Assembly (NCBI RefSeq): GCF_018687715.1
Contig: NC_056764.1
Location: 8,694,501-8,758,500, forward strand
DNA: 64,000 bases
Direction of reading: 5' to 3'
From: Carya illinoinensis
Lineage: Eukaryota > Streptophyta > Magnoliopsida > Fagales > Juglandaceae
Made by a program: the position numbers and the translations under genes. Within the stretch, counting starts at the first letter, position 1. Every line of letters begins with the position of its first letter. A model generated the notes under the pieces. It searched no databases and was not told the DNA's origin. It worked only from the letters and a program-made list of their open reading frames with translations. Below, one piece after another: positions 45,093 through 57,453 of the stretch.

Positions 45093-48000
45093 TGTATTGT
45101 TGCATGAGTATCAAGCTCAGAATAATGTATTCATGATTCAAGCTCAGAAAAAGAAGATGAAGTAAGAGAAACAAATGTTCACAAGGTTGAGGTCGAACTT
45201 GAAAAGCAGAGGGTTATGTACATGAATATGGTTGTTTTTGTATTGGGTTGTATCTATTGTAATTTCTCTAGTTGGTTTGAATCAAATATGTAAATAGCTG
45301 GAAGCATAGTGTCAAAATCAATTATGTAATTTTTCTCGTTGGTTCGGATCAATAGACGGAAGCATCATGTCAAAATCACTTTAACATTTGTATTGAAAAA
45401 GCCTTTGGTCTTGATGTGAGTTTCTGCCTGAATTTCGCTTGCACAAGATATTAATACTTTTCCATCTAAAATGGTTCCTATTTATCTAAAAAATCAGCTA
45501 GCATGACTGTATGCATTTCTCTTGTTCATCAGGCCATCCTCACATAAAGAGAACTAAAGATTTGTGAAATGAAGGAATAATATTCACTAACTTCTTCCAA
45601 GTCATCAAAGCCAAAATGGAAATGGATGCCACGGTTAGCAGTTTAAAAAACAAAATCCAACAAAAGAAAGAAGAAAAGAACTTGTAAAAGTAAAACAATA
45701 TCATGGCTATTGATGGGCAATATTTTCATGCTAAAATTGTACAATTCAGCTAGTTGTATTCATACTTTCAAGATGAAATGTTCCAAGGTGGATTTGGAGA
45801 TCTTAACTCTTAGATACAACATTCTTCAAACTACAAAGTGTAAATTTACAACCACAATTTGATAAAAACTACAAATTTCTATATTCTTCCAGCTTCAAAT
45901 TACAAATTACACTTTCTACAAACTACTCCACAACCAAATTTTGGAGTGCTGCCTTAACAATTACATTACAATTCCTACAGTGCTGCCTTAACACTCGAGA
46001 TTGCTGCCAACTGGAAGGGTCTCCAAGTCAAATCAACACTAGAGCAAAAGACTGGCCTAAGAACTTGAGCTCCCTTCAAATGGGTTTGAAGCTTCCATTC
46101 TGTAAGATAAGGAAACCTGTACCCTTAACATTAGAACTCTACAATAGAATGGATATTGGAATGGATATTGAGCTGTACAATAGAACTCTACATTCAGCTC
46201 TGTATTATAGTATGAAATATATACAAATATTTACAAAAGCCATCATTCTAAAATCAACAATTCTTCAGTTCATAAGCTCCTCTTCAAAAATCAGATGAAC
46301 ATAGTGGCAGAACATTAAATCTGCCCGGCTCCAAGGCAGCATATAATGCATTCCGAGTGAATCATCAACCCAACAATGAACTCTTCCCATCAAATTGTCA
46401 ATGCGTTTATCTGTGGTAAAATCTTTTGAGAAAACCCAAAACTAAAGTCAATAAATAGTGAATAGCAGAACATCAACCCAAACCACCAATAGAATTTGCA
46501 AGCTAAGGCTGGTGACCAATACAGTAGTTCTCTTACCACCAACTACACTTTTGAGAAATTTTAAAAGGTAAAAAAGAGCAACATGGACATACTTCCTATT
46601 TTCCATGTATTGACTAATAGAGAGGTATGCATGGATTATTCATCCCAAGTGGCCTTATCTATGGATGCTTAGCTCAAAACTGAAAATGCTTCCCACGTTA
46701 CATATGGACAAGATAAAGTGAGCTAATTTTTTAAACCACGCGTGCTTTAACCAGCAACCTAGAAACATAGAACTAATTATTCTTATGAGAAGAAAGCAAG
46801 CATAGTCTATGATTAAACAAAAAAAAAAAACATCAACAATTATTAAGTTTTTTCCATATTTTGTACCACTTCATATGTCTCCAGGTGGTAGCTCATATCA
46901 GGTTATGCATTTTTGACAAAATTGATTCAATAAATTACCAGAACTGAAATTTAGCCAAAAAAAATTTCAGATCATATCACTTGATGTCTTATAATACCCA
47001 AAAAAAATTAACAATTTAGCCTTCCTCTTATTTGGGAGTTAAGTGCCATTTTGAAATAGAATTAATGAGGAAGGCAATTGTGGTAAATCAATACACGATA
47101 AGGTTGATGCTTAGCTGCTCTGGAAAGACATACGGTACAGAGATGATGGTATCATATAGGAAAAAAAATATGAATGCAATTAAGATGGTGGTCCAACCCA
47201 CATCCATGCAACAATTGCAACAATATATGGTTCCATGCAACAATTGCAACAATATAGCTGCAAAAACTACCATTCAGAGCATCTGTACTCCCCAGAGCAA
47301 CTTATAACCCCTATGAAAGTATCTGGTGTACAGGTATATGTGAATCAAAGGTCTTTGGGGATGAACTTCTCAAGGCATCAGTTATATTCATGCACACAGC
47401 CAAGAACTGAAATGGATCTTCGACCTTCAACAAATATAGCTGCCTTCAAGTGGCCTGTCTGCAGAATCAAATATTTCATCTAAATGGTTCTTGGTAAATG
47501 CTATTCGACCCTAATGGGACAATATTTTTTTTTCAATACAGATAATAAAAATAAAAAATAAAAAGCAATGTATGACCGAGCCGCTTGAAAACAGAGGACG
47601 AAACCAGACGTCAAAGACTCGAAAGCCATGCAACATTGTTGTTTAACCATGCCCTAATCCACAAAGTTTATCTTACAAAACCCAAAACTCATCTCTGTAT
47701 ACACAAGATAAACATAACCATATGGGAGTATAAAACGGTCTGAAATTTTTTTACCAAAGTATCAGCAGAGGTGGTGCCGGCGAGGGAGGGGGTCTTCGTA
47801 GATAGTGTAAAACTGACCGTGTGCTCTGTTTTTTCTTCTCCCAAGGACCGGCAGCTGTGTGCCGACGAAGTACTGTGCTCGATGTTTCTGGGCGGAGAGA
47901 CGGCGTCGCCGGTGGTGCTGGGCGGAGGAACCTGTCACGCTGGCGACGAACGGCACCTTTCGCGGGATGATTTTGAAATGAAAAACCAAACCGAGGACCC

Positions 48001-48100
48001 CATTTCAAAAATGCACGTTTTCAATTTTTTGTAAAAATAAAAATATTCGAATGACACGTATGGTGTGCAGGTGTGCTCCTGCTACAGTTGTGGCTCCATA
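45093..48100. other. Intergenic DNA, part of a possible long TIR element
   Basis: No convincing gene is seen. The right end (about 47750-48100) is GC-rich on the minus strand with Arg/Pro-rich frames. Its last 45 bp read on the minus strand CTATGGAGCCACAACTGTAG, then GAGCACACCTGCACACCATACG; they resemble 44136-44190 (TATGGGGAGCAGCCCCTG, GAGGCACACCACACGTGGCA). A large, diverged TIR element from 44136 to 48100 is possible but not proven. Confidence 0.3.
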
Positions 48101-48586
48101 GTATTACTAGACTTCAAACTTTACTGGCAGCAAAACTTTTGAAGGAAAAAAAAAAAAAAACAGAGAAAAATGATCCAAACACCGGGCGACAGCGTGCCAC
48201 TTCCACCACCCCTTTCTCCGTCCCATGACCCATCACCCCTTGGCTTCATTCCCATGTGATCGTCACGTTCAATTCAATCTTTTCTTCCTTCTCTTTTCAC
48301 AGTCTCTCTGTCTCTTCCCCTTTAATATCAATCAGCATTCAGCAGAACCTCGCATATTCTCTCTCTCTCTCTCTCTCGGGCTATACGTGAAAAGAAGAAA
48401 TATCTTTACCTTCAAGTTGCCTCTACTCGGATATTTTTCAGTTTATCAATCCCTTCCTACCTCTCTGTCTCTTTCTCTCCGTGCTTGCATTTTGGACCTC
48501 TTGTTCGCAACTGCAAGCTCTACTAGGCTCAGTCCTTTGATTTCTTTTTTAAGTTTTTTTACAGATTATATTAGCGAGTGTCAGAC
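48101..48586 (+). other. Promoter and CT-rich leader of the glucan phosphorylase gene
   Basis: It is strongly pyrimidine-rich from about 48225 with a (CT) tract at 48359-48377. There is no clear TATA box. The ATG at 48587 follows GTGTCAGAC. An intron in the leader cannot be excluded. Confidence 0.45.
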
Positions 48587-51500
48587 ATGGCAGCTTCCAC
48601 AGAAGCTAATGCTGCTTATGGCGTTTCTGCTAAAGTCCCCGCTATTGCGCACCCACTGGCCGAGGAACCAGCGGAGATCGCATCGAATATCAATTACCAC
48701 GCGCAGTTCAGCCCTCATTTCTCTCCTTTCAAGTTCGAGCCTGAGCAAGCGTACTATGCGACTGCTGACAGCGTTCGCGATCGTCTTGTACAAGTAAGAT
48801 TTTTTAGCATGTTTAGAAAGTTTTAATATCTTGCTAATTTCCCGAATTGCATTCCTCTTTTTCGTGTACATATTAAAGATTTTATACGTGTAATTTGGAG
48901 CTCACTTTTGTGATAGTGTGTGGACTACATCTTTTGGAGGTGCTACCTCTGTTGTTGATGTTAAATTTTATTCTTATACGTAAAATCGGCTAAAAGGCTT
49001 GACTTTATAGATGATTTCAACATAAATACAAGACAGGACGTTTCAAAGCAGACTCATTTGTTGATATTTCTACATGATGCTTTTAGTCCAGTTTGTAATG
49101 TTTGACTGTAGTTGTATGTAATTTGTTTCAATTAAATTAGCACCATGTGGTTGCACAATGTAATTGTTTAGAATTTCTGTTCGGAGAAGTTATGATCTAC
49201 GCAATGTAAGATTCTTATGTAACCTAGAAAATTTGAGAAATCATCGCTTGGTTCTATTTTTGTGTTAATGGAATGCTTTTAAGTAAGAAATGATGTTATA
49301 TTGTTATTAGGATAATACCATCAAAGTGTATATGGAAGAAATGAAGGAATTTGCGTATGGTTTTGAGTTTAATGATATGGTTACATTTATTCTTAGTACC
49401 AAGTGTTGGGCTACTTGTATTCGGTTATGCACAAAAGCTGGACTAATGGTGTTACTGTTGATTGCTTGTGCAGCAATGGAATGAGACCTATCACCATTTT
49501 CACAATGTTGATCCCAAACAAACATACTACTTATCAATGGAGTATCTTCAAGGACGAGCTTTGACTAATGCTATTGGGAATCTGGACATTCAAGATGCAT
49601 ATGGCGATGCTTTGAAAAAGTTGGGACATGAACTGGAGGAAATAGCGGAGCAGGTAGTTCTCTTTTTTCTCTTGTTACTAAGCTCTCATTGGCAAAAGAA
49701 CATGTAAGACTTGTTTTTTGCAGCCTCTGTCTATGTTCTCTCCATTTAACAGATTGGGGAATTTTACACTCTCTTAACTGTCAATACCTATAGCAAGCAT
49801 TCCACAAAATTTTAAGTGGTTAAATGAGATATGACTGGTCTTTTCAGGTTTTGGATAATCCTGGGCTCAAAAAATCAGTGGGAATGTAATCCCTTTTTAA
49901 TACTTTCTTCTGAAGATTGAGTCCTTAGCATTCCACCTAATTAAAACGGTTTCCTCCTAACAGTGTGGGGAGAGGAATGAGATTGAAATGGTCCCACTTT
50001 TCACAAGCAGGAAGTGACCTTAATACTTTGTGGTTGAGAGCCATCAATAATCATAGTGCCTCATCCCAATTATACGGGCTTCCAAAACATAAATCTGATT
50101 TCACTTCATGGGTTTTATGCAGTTTATATCAGTAGGTTTATGGTCATTAGAAATTCATCTTTGTAGGAGAAAGATGCAGCTCTAGGAAACGGTGGTCTTG
50201 GAAGGCTTGCTTCATGCTTTCTAGATTCAATGGCAACATTAAATTTGCCTGCATGGGGGTATGGTTTGAGGTACAAATATGGGCTGTTCAAGCAGCAGAT
50301 CACTAAGGAGGGCCAAGAAGAAATTGCTGAGGATTGGCTCGAGGTGTTTATTTCTCACGAAAATTCTGTCACATATTTCATAATTCATGGAATGCTCTTC
50401 ACACTTTTTGTGGAAATTATGCAGAAATTTAGTCCTTGGGAAGTTGTTAGGCATGACGTGGTATATCCTGTCAGATTCTTTGGCCGTGTTGAGGTTAATC
50501 CTAATGGATCGTAAGTTTTAATTGCATAATTAATTCATATTTTTATATATTTTACTCTATATGATGTTTTGTGTGACCGATAAAACATGAACATTTAAGG
50601 ATTGCTTTCCTTTTGAAGTTCGTATGCAACTTGGTTGCTCTTAAAATAAACAAGTTCACCGAAGATGCTTCTCCGTAAATTACAGCCGAAAATGGGTTGA
50701 TGGAGAGGTGGTGCAAGCTCTAGCTTATGATGTGCCAATTCCAGGATACAAAACCAAGAATACTATTAGTCTTCGTATCTGGGAAGCAAAGGCTTGTGCT
50801 GGGGATTTCAACCTATTCCAGTTTAATGACGGACAGTATGAAGCTGCTGCACAGCTTCATTCTCATGCTCAACAGGTTGGTCATCAATTCTGACATTTAT
50901 TGTAATGGATTAGTACTAAGTTCTTCATTTGCAGATTTGTGCTGTTCTTTATCCTGGGGATGCCACAGAAAATGGAAAGCTTTTGCGGCTGAAGCAGCAG
51001 TTCTTTCTCTGTAGTGCATCACTTCAGGTTTTCTAATTCCTTCTTTATTTCATTCTTTCTTCTGATCACTCTGACTTTTCTCATTGTGATTGTACTGACA
51101 TGGCACTAAAATTCTAAGAAATGATAAGATACTTTGTAACTGATGCAAGAATGAACCATTTAGCTTAGAGAGAGATTCAAACTCGTAGTATGTTGCTTAG
51201 AGTGCATGGGGTTGCATAGGTAACCTCTATTGAACATAAAAACCAATGGAAGTCCTCTACTCAAATTATGCTCCCAGGGGATTCTACTCAGACGATGTAA
51301 AGTTGTTGCATAGTGGATGCCTTGAGCACTTTAACACTTGGCTGTTGGCAAGGACATCCTGTTAATGGAAATTATTACTGGTTAATTGTCCGTGTATTCA
51401 CTGATAAGAAAGCCTCGTGCAGTTGCTTGTCTTGTATTCAGTTCTCACAATCTTTGGCTCTAATCTTGTAACCACTCACAGGACATTATATTCAGATTTA

Positions 51501-54500
51501 AGGAGAGGAGGCTAGGAAAGGGAACATGGCAATGGTCTGAGTTTCCTAGCAAGGTTGCAGTACAACTGAATGATACTCATCCTACACTTTCAATTCCAGA
51601 GCTGATGCGATTACTAATGGATGATGAAGGACTTGGTTGGGATGAAGCTTGGGATGTCACAACAAGGTGCTCTGTGTTTTATGTTCATTAGAACTTTTTT
51701 CACTGAGTTTGTTGCAGTACAAACTTCTTTCTTTTGTAATCTTTCATCGTGTTTGTAGTGCAGTTTTGATTGTAGCTCAATTTTATGAATTAATGATTGA
51801 ACTAGGACTATTGCCTACACCAATCACACGGTCCTTCCAGAAGCCCTTGAGAAATGGTCACAATCTGTGATGTGGAAGCTTCTTCCTCGCCATATGGAGA
51901 TCATAGAAGAAATTGACAAGAGAGTATACCACTTACCCATTTAATTCCCTCCCTTTTTACTGTCTGTTGTGTAGATAATATTTGAGTTTTGACGCTTGAA
52001 TTGTAAATACCATGCAGTTCGTAGCAATGATATGTAAGACACGAATTGACCTTGAAAGTAAGCTTATGACCATTCGCATTGTGGATAATAATCCCCAAAA
52101 TCCAGTTGTGAGGATGGCAAATCTCTGCGTGGTTTCTGCACATACGGTAAGAGGTCCATTCTTGGAAATCCGCGAAGAGCTTATCTCATTTAGCTCATGC
52201 AACACTCTATTTAGCTGTGTACAGAATAATTGTTCGTTAGAATTATTTATGTATCTGGCACAAGTTTCATCCATGAACTTACTGCTTAAAGCTGCAATGT
52301 TTTTGTTGTTTGAGTTTGTCCAAAGAATGCTTGTCATTATCACCTTTGCTCTACCTTTTATTGCCTGTGTATTGTTACTCAATCCTTGGTCTTCTCTCTC
52401 TCTATGGAAATCACATCTTCCCCTATTGATCTGAATTCCTAATTTGAAATTTATCGTTGGCCATCCCTTTGCAGGTAAACGGTGTTGCTCAGTTACATAG
52501 CGATATCTTGAAGTCTGAGTTATTTGTGGACTATGTTTCTATATGGCCAACAAAGTTCCAAAATAAAACCAATGGCATTACTCCTCGTCGATGGCTCCGA
52601 TTTTGCAGTCCTGAGCTCAGTAGCATCATTACCAAATGGTTAAAATCTGAACAATGGGTTACCAACCTTGACCAACTTACAGGTCTTAGAAAGGTATGTT
52701 TTAAAAAAATTATTTAAAATAATTTTGAATACTTTTCTTTTTCACCATTATTAGACTGTTTCCTGTGGTATATAAATTTTACATTCATTTGTGATGCTTT
52801 TTCCAAGTAGTTTGCAGACAATTCAGACTTTCAAGCTGAATGGGCTTCTGCAAAGATGGCTAATAAGCAGCGTTTGGCAGAGTACATAGAAAGAGTGACT
52901 GGGGAGAGCATTGATCCACATAGCCTATTTGACATACAAGTCAAGCGTATTCATGAATATAAGAGACAGCTGCTGAACATTCTGGGAGCAATTTATAGGT
53001 ACAAGAAGTTAAAGGTACACATCCCACACACAATCATCCTTGATTTTGCATAATTCTTGTACCATCTTTGAGAACTCTCTTGAAGCTGAATTATTATAGG
53101 AAATGAGCCCCGAAGAGCGAAAGAAGACTACTCCACGAACCATCATGATTGGGGGAAAGGCATTTGCAACATATACAAATGCTAAAGGAATAGTGAAGCT
53201 GGTTAATGATGTCGGTGCTGTTGTTAACAATGATCCTGAAGTCAGTAAATATCTGAAGGTAATTTTTCAAACACAAAGTTAATGATTCATAAATACAGGA
53301 TTACGAGTTCCCATTGTACATCAGAGTCTGTGATTAACTGTTACCTACCATCATCAACTGACACAGAGCTTTGCCCATGAACAAAAGTTTGATCTTTCTG
53401 TTGATGGAATTGCTATGCATGTACAGCTCTATGGCACCAGAAGAAAATGTTAGCAATTAGATAGTTGGAATGGGATGGGCTGCCATGCATGCTACTTTTG
53501 TTTTACCTTCTGTGTATATGTTAATGGGATGGATTTGCTGTGAACCTGTTGAAAGGCAGGTTCATGATGCTTCTTTCTTATGTGTACTCAAGCTGGTATT
53601 GATATCAATGCATGGCAGGAGGTGTAGGGTTTCTGGTTGAATATCTTCTACCCGAGGTTATATTCGGAAAGAGCTGAAGTAGAGAATCTTTATTACTTAG
53701 AAGATGCTATCTCCCTTTAGTCAAATTATTACTCTCTCTTTCACATGTACGCGTATCATTTGCATATGCCAAAATTACTCTTAAGGTTTATTATAGACTT
53801 ATCTGCTCAAAACTTGCAAAAAATTTCAGGTAGTTTTTATTCCAAATTACAATGTATCTGTAGCAGAGATGCTTATTCCAGGGAGCGAGCTGTCACAGCA
53901 TATTAGTACTGCAGGCATGGAGGCAAGTGGCACAAGCAACATGAAATTTGCACTCAATGGCTGCCTCATCATAGGTACTCTTGATGGAGCTAATGTGGAA
54001 ATCAGAGAGGAAATTCAGGAGGAGAACTTTTTCCTCTTTGGTGCAACTGCAGATGAAGTACCCAGGCTGCGCAAGGAAAGAGAGAATGGATTGGTATTGA
54101 AGTTTGAGATTTTATTATATTTGGTCAAAGTCAATTTCTTTGTTAAAGATGTAATGCCACAAAAGCTGCTCACTCTTAAGCATTATTGTATTCACCTTTT
54201 CCCAATAGGGAAATGACATTAGTGCTGCAGAGCCTGAATAGCTGAAATGCTTGCCAGAGCCTAATCAATATAAATTAAAGCCAGGGTTACTATGGTTTAG
54301 CAGCACAGCCAACATTATTATATGCTGGTTCCATAAACATATAATTTTTTTAATATAGGTAAAAGGAATTTTATTGATAGAAATTAAAATAGGCAGAGCC
54401 CAAGTACACATGACATATAATTATCACTAGTCAAGAACTAGAACTAGATACAAGTAAAATAGTTTCCACAAAAAATTGACGTGTACTTCAAAAATAGTCC

Positions 54501-55687
54501 TTCCATTTCTCTAGTTGAGCTAAAACTCTTGTAACTTCTTCTTAAGTGTTGTCAAGCGACAATTTGCAATAAATTGACATACAAGACGGTAAAGCTAGTG
54601 TTTGCCTATCCTTCTACATTCTCATAAGTTAATGATATTTTCTTATCGCATTTTTCCTACTGTTCCTCTCCCTATTTGTATTTGAATATATAAGCTTACC
54701 AGTTTGCTGCAAATTTTTCCTCATCTGAGATCAGCTCTTCTTGTGAATGACAGTTCAAACCAGATCCACGATTTGAGGAGGCCAAGCAATTTATTAGGAG
54801 TGGAGCATTTGGAAGCTATGACTACAATCCACTCCTTGAGTCGCTAGAGGGAAACACTGGTTATGGACGTGGTGATTATTTTCTTGTTGGTTATGACTTC
54901 CCAAGTTACATGGATGCTCAGGCGAAAGTAGATGAAGCTTACAAGTAAGCTATCAGCACCCACCCTTAATCATAAAATCACACTAAATGCTACCTACACT
55001 GAAACTTGGGCTTTGTTGACACGCAAACTGCTAGTAAACAGCTCAAACTTGGCTTTGGCAGCTCCTTCACCATCCTAAATAAGTCAGTCTAACCAAATAA
55101 GTCAATCTTGCCTTGATATGAAACTACCACCTAGCTTAGACAGCCCCCACTTTTGATAAGTAGTTAGACAGCCCGCTTATCAGCCTAGTCAACCCAAGTT
55201 CAAGAAATCAGCATGAGCAAGCCAATAATACAATACAATTGCGGCCTACCTTAGATACCCAATTAGCGCATGAGGACTTTGCACATAATTAGTTTATTTT
55301 TGGACAATGAAGTCATGGGATCTAATCTATGTAGCAGGAGCTTTATTTTTGTTCTTCTTACTTAATTATTGCGTAGAACGGTGATTTATTATTTGAGACC
55401 ATTGTTGAAGTAGGATCTTAATGCTATTTAATTGAGCGCAATGAGCAGTACTGTAAATATTGAACTTCCCCAAAAAAATAAAAATAAAATAAAAATATAT
55501 ATTTATAGAGTGGTGGACGCCATCAAGTTTAGTATAACTTTATGAGATATTTGCCTGCAGGGATAGGAAAAGGTGGCTAAAGATGTCTATACTAAGTACT
55601 GCCGGGAGTGGCAAATTCAGCAGTGACCGAACAATCTCTCAGTATGCCAAAGAAATCTGGAACATAGCAGAATGCTGTGTACCATAA
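48587..55687 (+). CDS. PHS2: Alpha-1,4-glucan phosphorylase, cytosolic H isozyme
   Basis: Fifteen exons give 842 residues: 48587-48793, 49474-49653, 50167-50343, 50425-50510, 50686-50875, 50935-51027, 51482-51666, 51806-51923, 52018-52146, 52475-52693, 52811-53014, 53100-53258, 53830-54093, 54754-54944 and 55561-55687. The enzyme releases glucose 1-phosphate from alpha-glucans using pyridoxal phosphate. Hallmarks are [94 protein letters not shown] and the cofactor site [16 protein letters not shown], with the lysine at residue 688. There is no transit peptide and none of the roughly 80-residue insertion of the plastid L isozyme, so it is the cytosolic form that acts on soluble heteroglycan. 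Length is as expected and every exon join keeps frame. Confidence 0.96.
54344..54520 (-). mobile_element. Probable LINE 3' end in intron 13 of the phosphorylase gene
   Basis: The plus strand shows TTTTTTTAATATAGGTAAAA, then GGAATTTTATTGATAGAAAT, then GCAGAGCCCAAGTACAC. Read on the minus strand this is GTGTACTTGGGC, then TCAATAAAAT, then an A-rich tail. This is a recurring tail pattern of plant LINE retroposons. Length and duplication could not be fixed. Confidence 0.4.
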
Positions 55688-56451
55688 TTTCCTCAACAGT
55701 ACTGCTCGTTTTAGCCTTCACACAATACGTTGTGGCATAAGAAATAAGCAGCCAGCCAATAAAGGAGGGGATATATCAAGCACCAAACAAGGAACCAAAA
55801 AAAAAGTGGATGTCTAAGGGATCAGTAATGTTATTTTATTTTTTTGAATAATGTGGTTATCATGTTGTGTATAATGCAGTGAGCTATACTCATTTCATTA
55901 TTTTAATGTAACACTACTCATTCACTCTTATATTAATTCTTGTTCTCAAAAAGGAAAAAAAATCAATGGTTATAGACAAATGTCAACACATCAGAAGAGA
56001 GATAGGCGTGCATAACATATCATTTCCTTTCAAGTCAAATTTTAAAAGTACTCGATATTTTCTAAAACTATCAAATAAACCCGTGCATTTCTACTTTAAA
56101 ATTGAAATAGAGCTACACAACGTAATGGATCTGTAGATGAATTGTCGTGCGTGCAGAAAATTAGCGAAGTTCATCGACCCAACGAAAGTTGTGTTCTACT
56201 TAAAATAGTTTATTATAAGTTCTGCGATATACAAGCACAATCGCGTAATAATCTGTATACTAATACTGATTCATTCATATTTAAAATTTAAATTAACACT
56301 GTTTAATAAAATCTACTTTTTAATCAATCACATTACATTAATATACAAATTAATGCACAATTATACTTACAACTATATTTTTCCGTTTATTATACCCTAT
56401 CGCATGTTTTGATGCCATCGTCACATGCAACCAAAAAAGAAACGAAGTTAT
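55688..56451. other. Intergenic DNA with a copy of a dispersed AT-rich repeat
   Basis: It holds the phosphorylase 3' flank, then at 56213-56375 a sequence resembling 1998-2155. No gene is seen. Confidence 0.45.
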
Positions 56452-56790
56452 TAGGGCTGTACAAGAATCAGTCAAACCAATTGGGACCAATTCACACCGG
56501 CCGTCAAAACTCGGAAGCGGCCTAAATTTGCGTAGAACCGGTTGGCCAACAGTAATTTTTTGTCAAAATCAACCTCCAGTAATTCAATCTCAATTTAAAG
56601 CTAGACCAGACCGCTGAACTAACCAATAGGATAAATGTTTTTTTTTTTAAAATTATATATATAAAAAAATACCATTTAGTTTAAATTAAATAATTGGTTT
56701 AACGTATTTACTCGTCTTGACGTCGTTCCAATTTAGATTTAATCATTTTTCCTCCCGATTTTCTCCTCTCTCAAGCGTTACGTAGGGCCA

Positions 56791-56834
<44 letters not shown>

Positions 56835-57054
56835 CAGCAAGCCATCTCTCTCATTATACTCCACATGATTCTTCATTCCTCAATTTTCAGCCACTCACGA
56901 CACTGATGACACCTAAGTCCCGACCAGAATCACGCTAATCGAAGTCACCGGTTTCCTTGGCCAATTTCGACTGGTTATATCCATATTTATTGAATATCGA
57001 TTGAATCTCAGTTTTTCTCAAAAACCAAACCGAAGATATCAGTTTTCACCCGTA
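56452..57054. mobile_element. Old non-autonomous hAT-like element, about 603 bp
   Basis: The left end TAGGGCTGTACA and the complement of the right end (TACGGGTGAAAAC) are weak inverted repeats. Flanks GAAGTTAT (56444-56451) and GAAGCTAC (57055-57062) match at six of eight bases, as expected for an aged 8-bp duplication. Subterminal ACCGGTTGGCC and CAAACCGAAG motifs and an internal (CT)n tract (56792-56830) fit a non-autonomous hAT. Confidence 0.45.
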
Positions 57055-57181
57055 GAAGCTACAATTCTCCTTCCAATGTTTGTTTCTCTGAGCATAACCA
57101 AATGTAAGTAACGGAAAAGGCACGATTGAAAATCTATTACTCAATAGGCTTATTAGGGTGTTCGACCCACTTTAAGGAGCT

Positions 57182-57235
57182 TGGCATAAAATGTCAAGTG
57201 ATGTCTTCTGGCATAAAATGTCAAGTGATGTCTTC
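57182..57235 (+). repeat. Perfect 27-bp tandem duplication
   Basis: TGGCATAAAATGTCAAGTGA plus TGTCTTC occurs twice head to tail with no mismatch, about 220 bp beyond the stop codon of the minus-strand SR45a gene. Confidence 0.9.
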
Positions 57236-57453
57236 ACTGCCTAAATATAAGAGCATCAAAACGAGCAATCATCCAAGCACATCAGAATCGACAATCTAAT
57301 CATACACAGCAGCAATCACACACAATTTATAATAGAAGTCGAATGTTATTATAAGAAAAGACAAACCATAAATTCTCCGATATACAGAGTACATGCTACT
57401 TGTCCATAGGATCAGAATCCCTAACTGAGTACGACAGGCAGAGAGAATGTTTC

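Noticed and set aside
47751..48008. Minus-strand Arg/Pro-rich open frames
   Set aside because: Composition reflects local GC-richness; two overlapping frames are both open, and neither has a domain or splice context.
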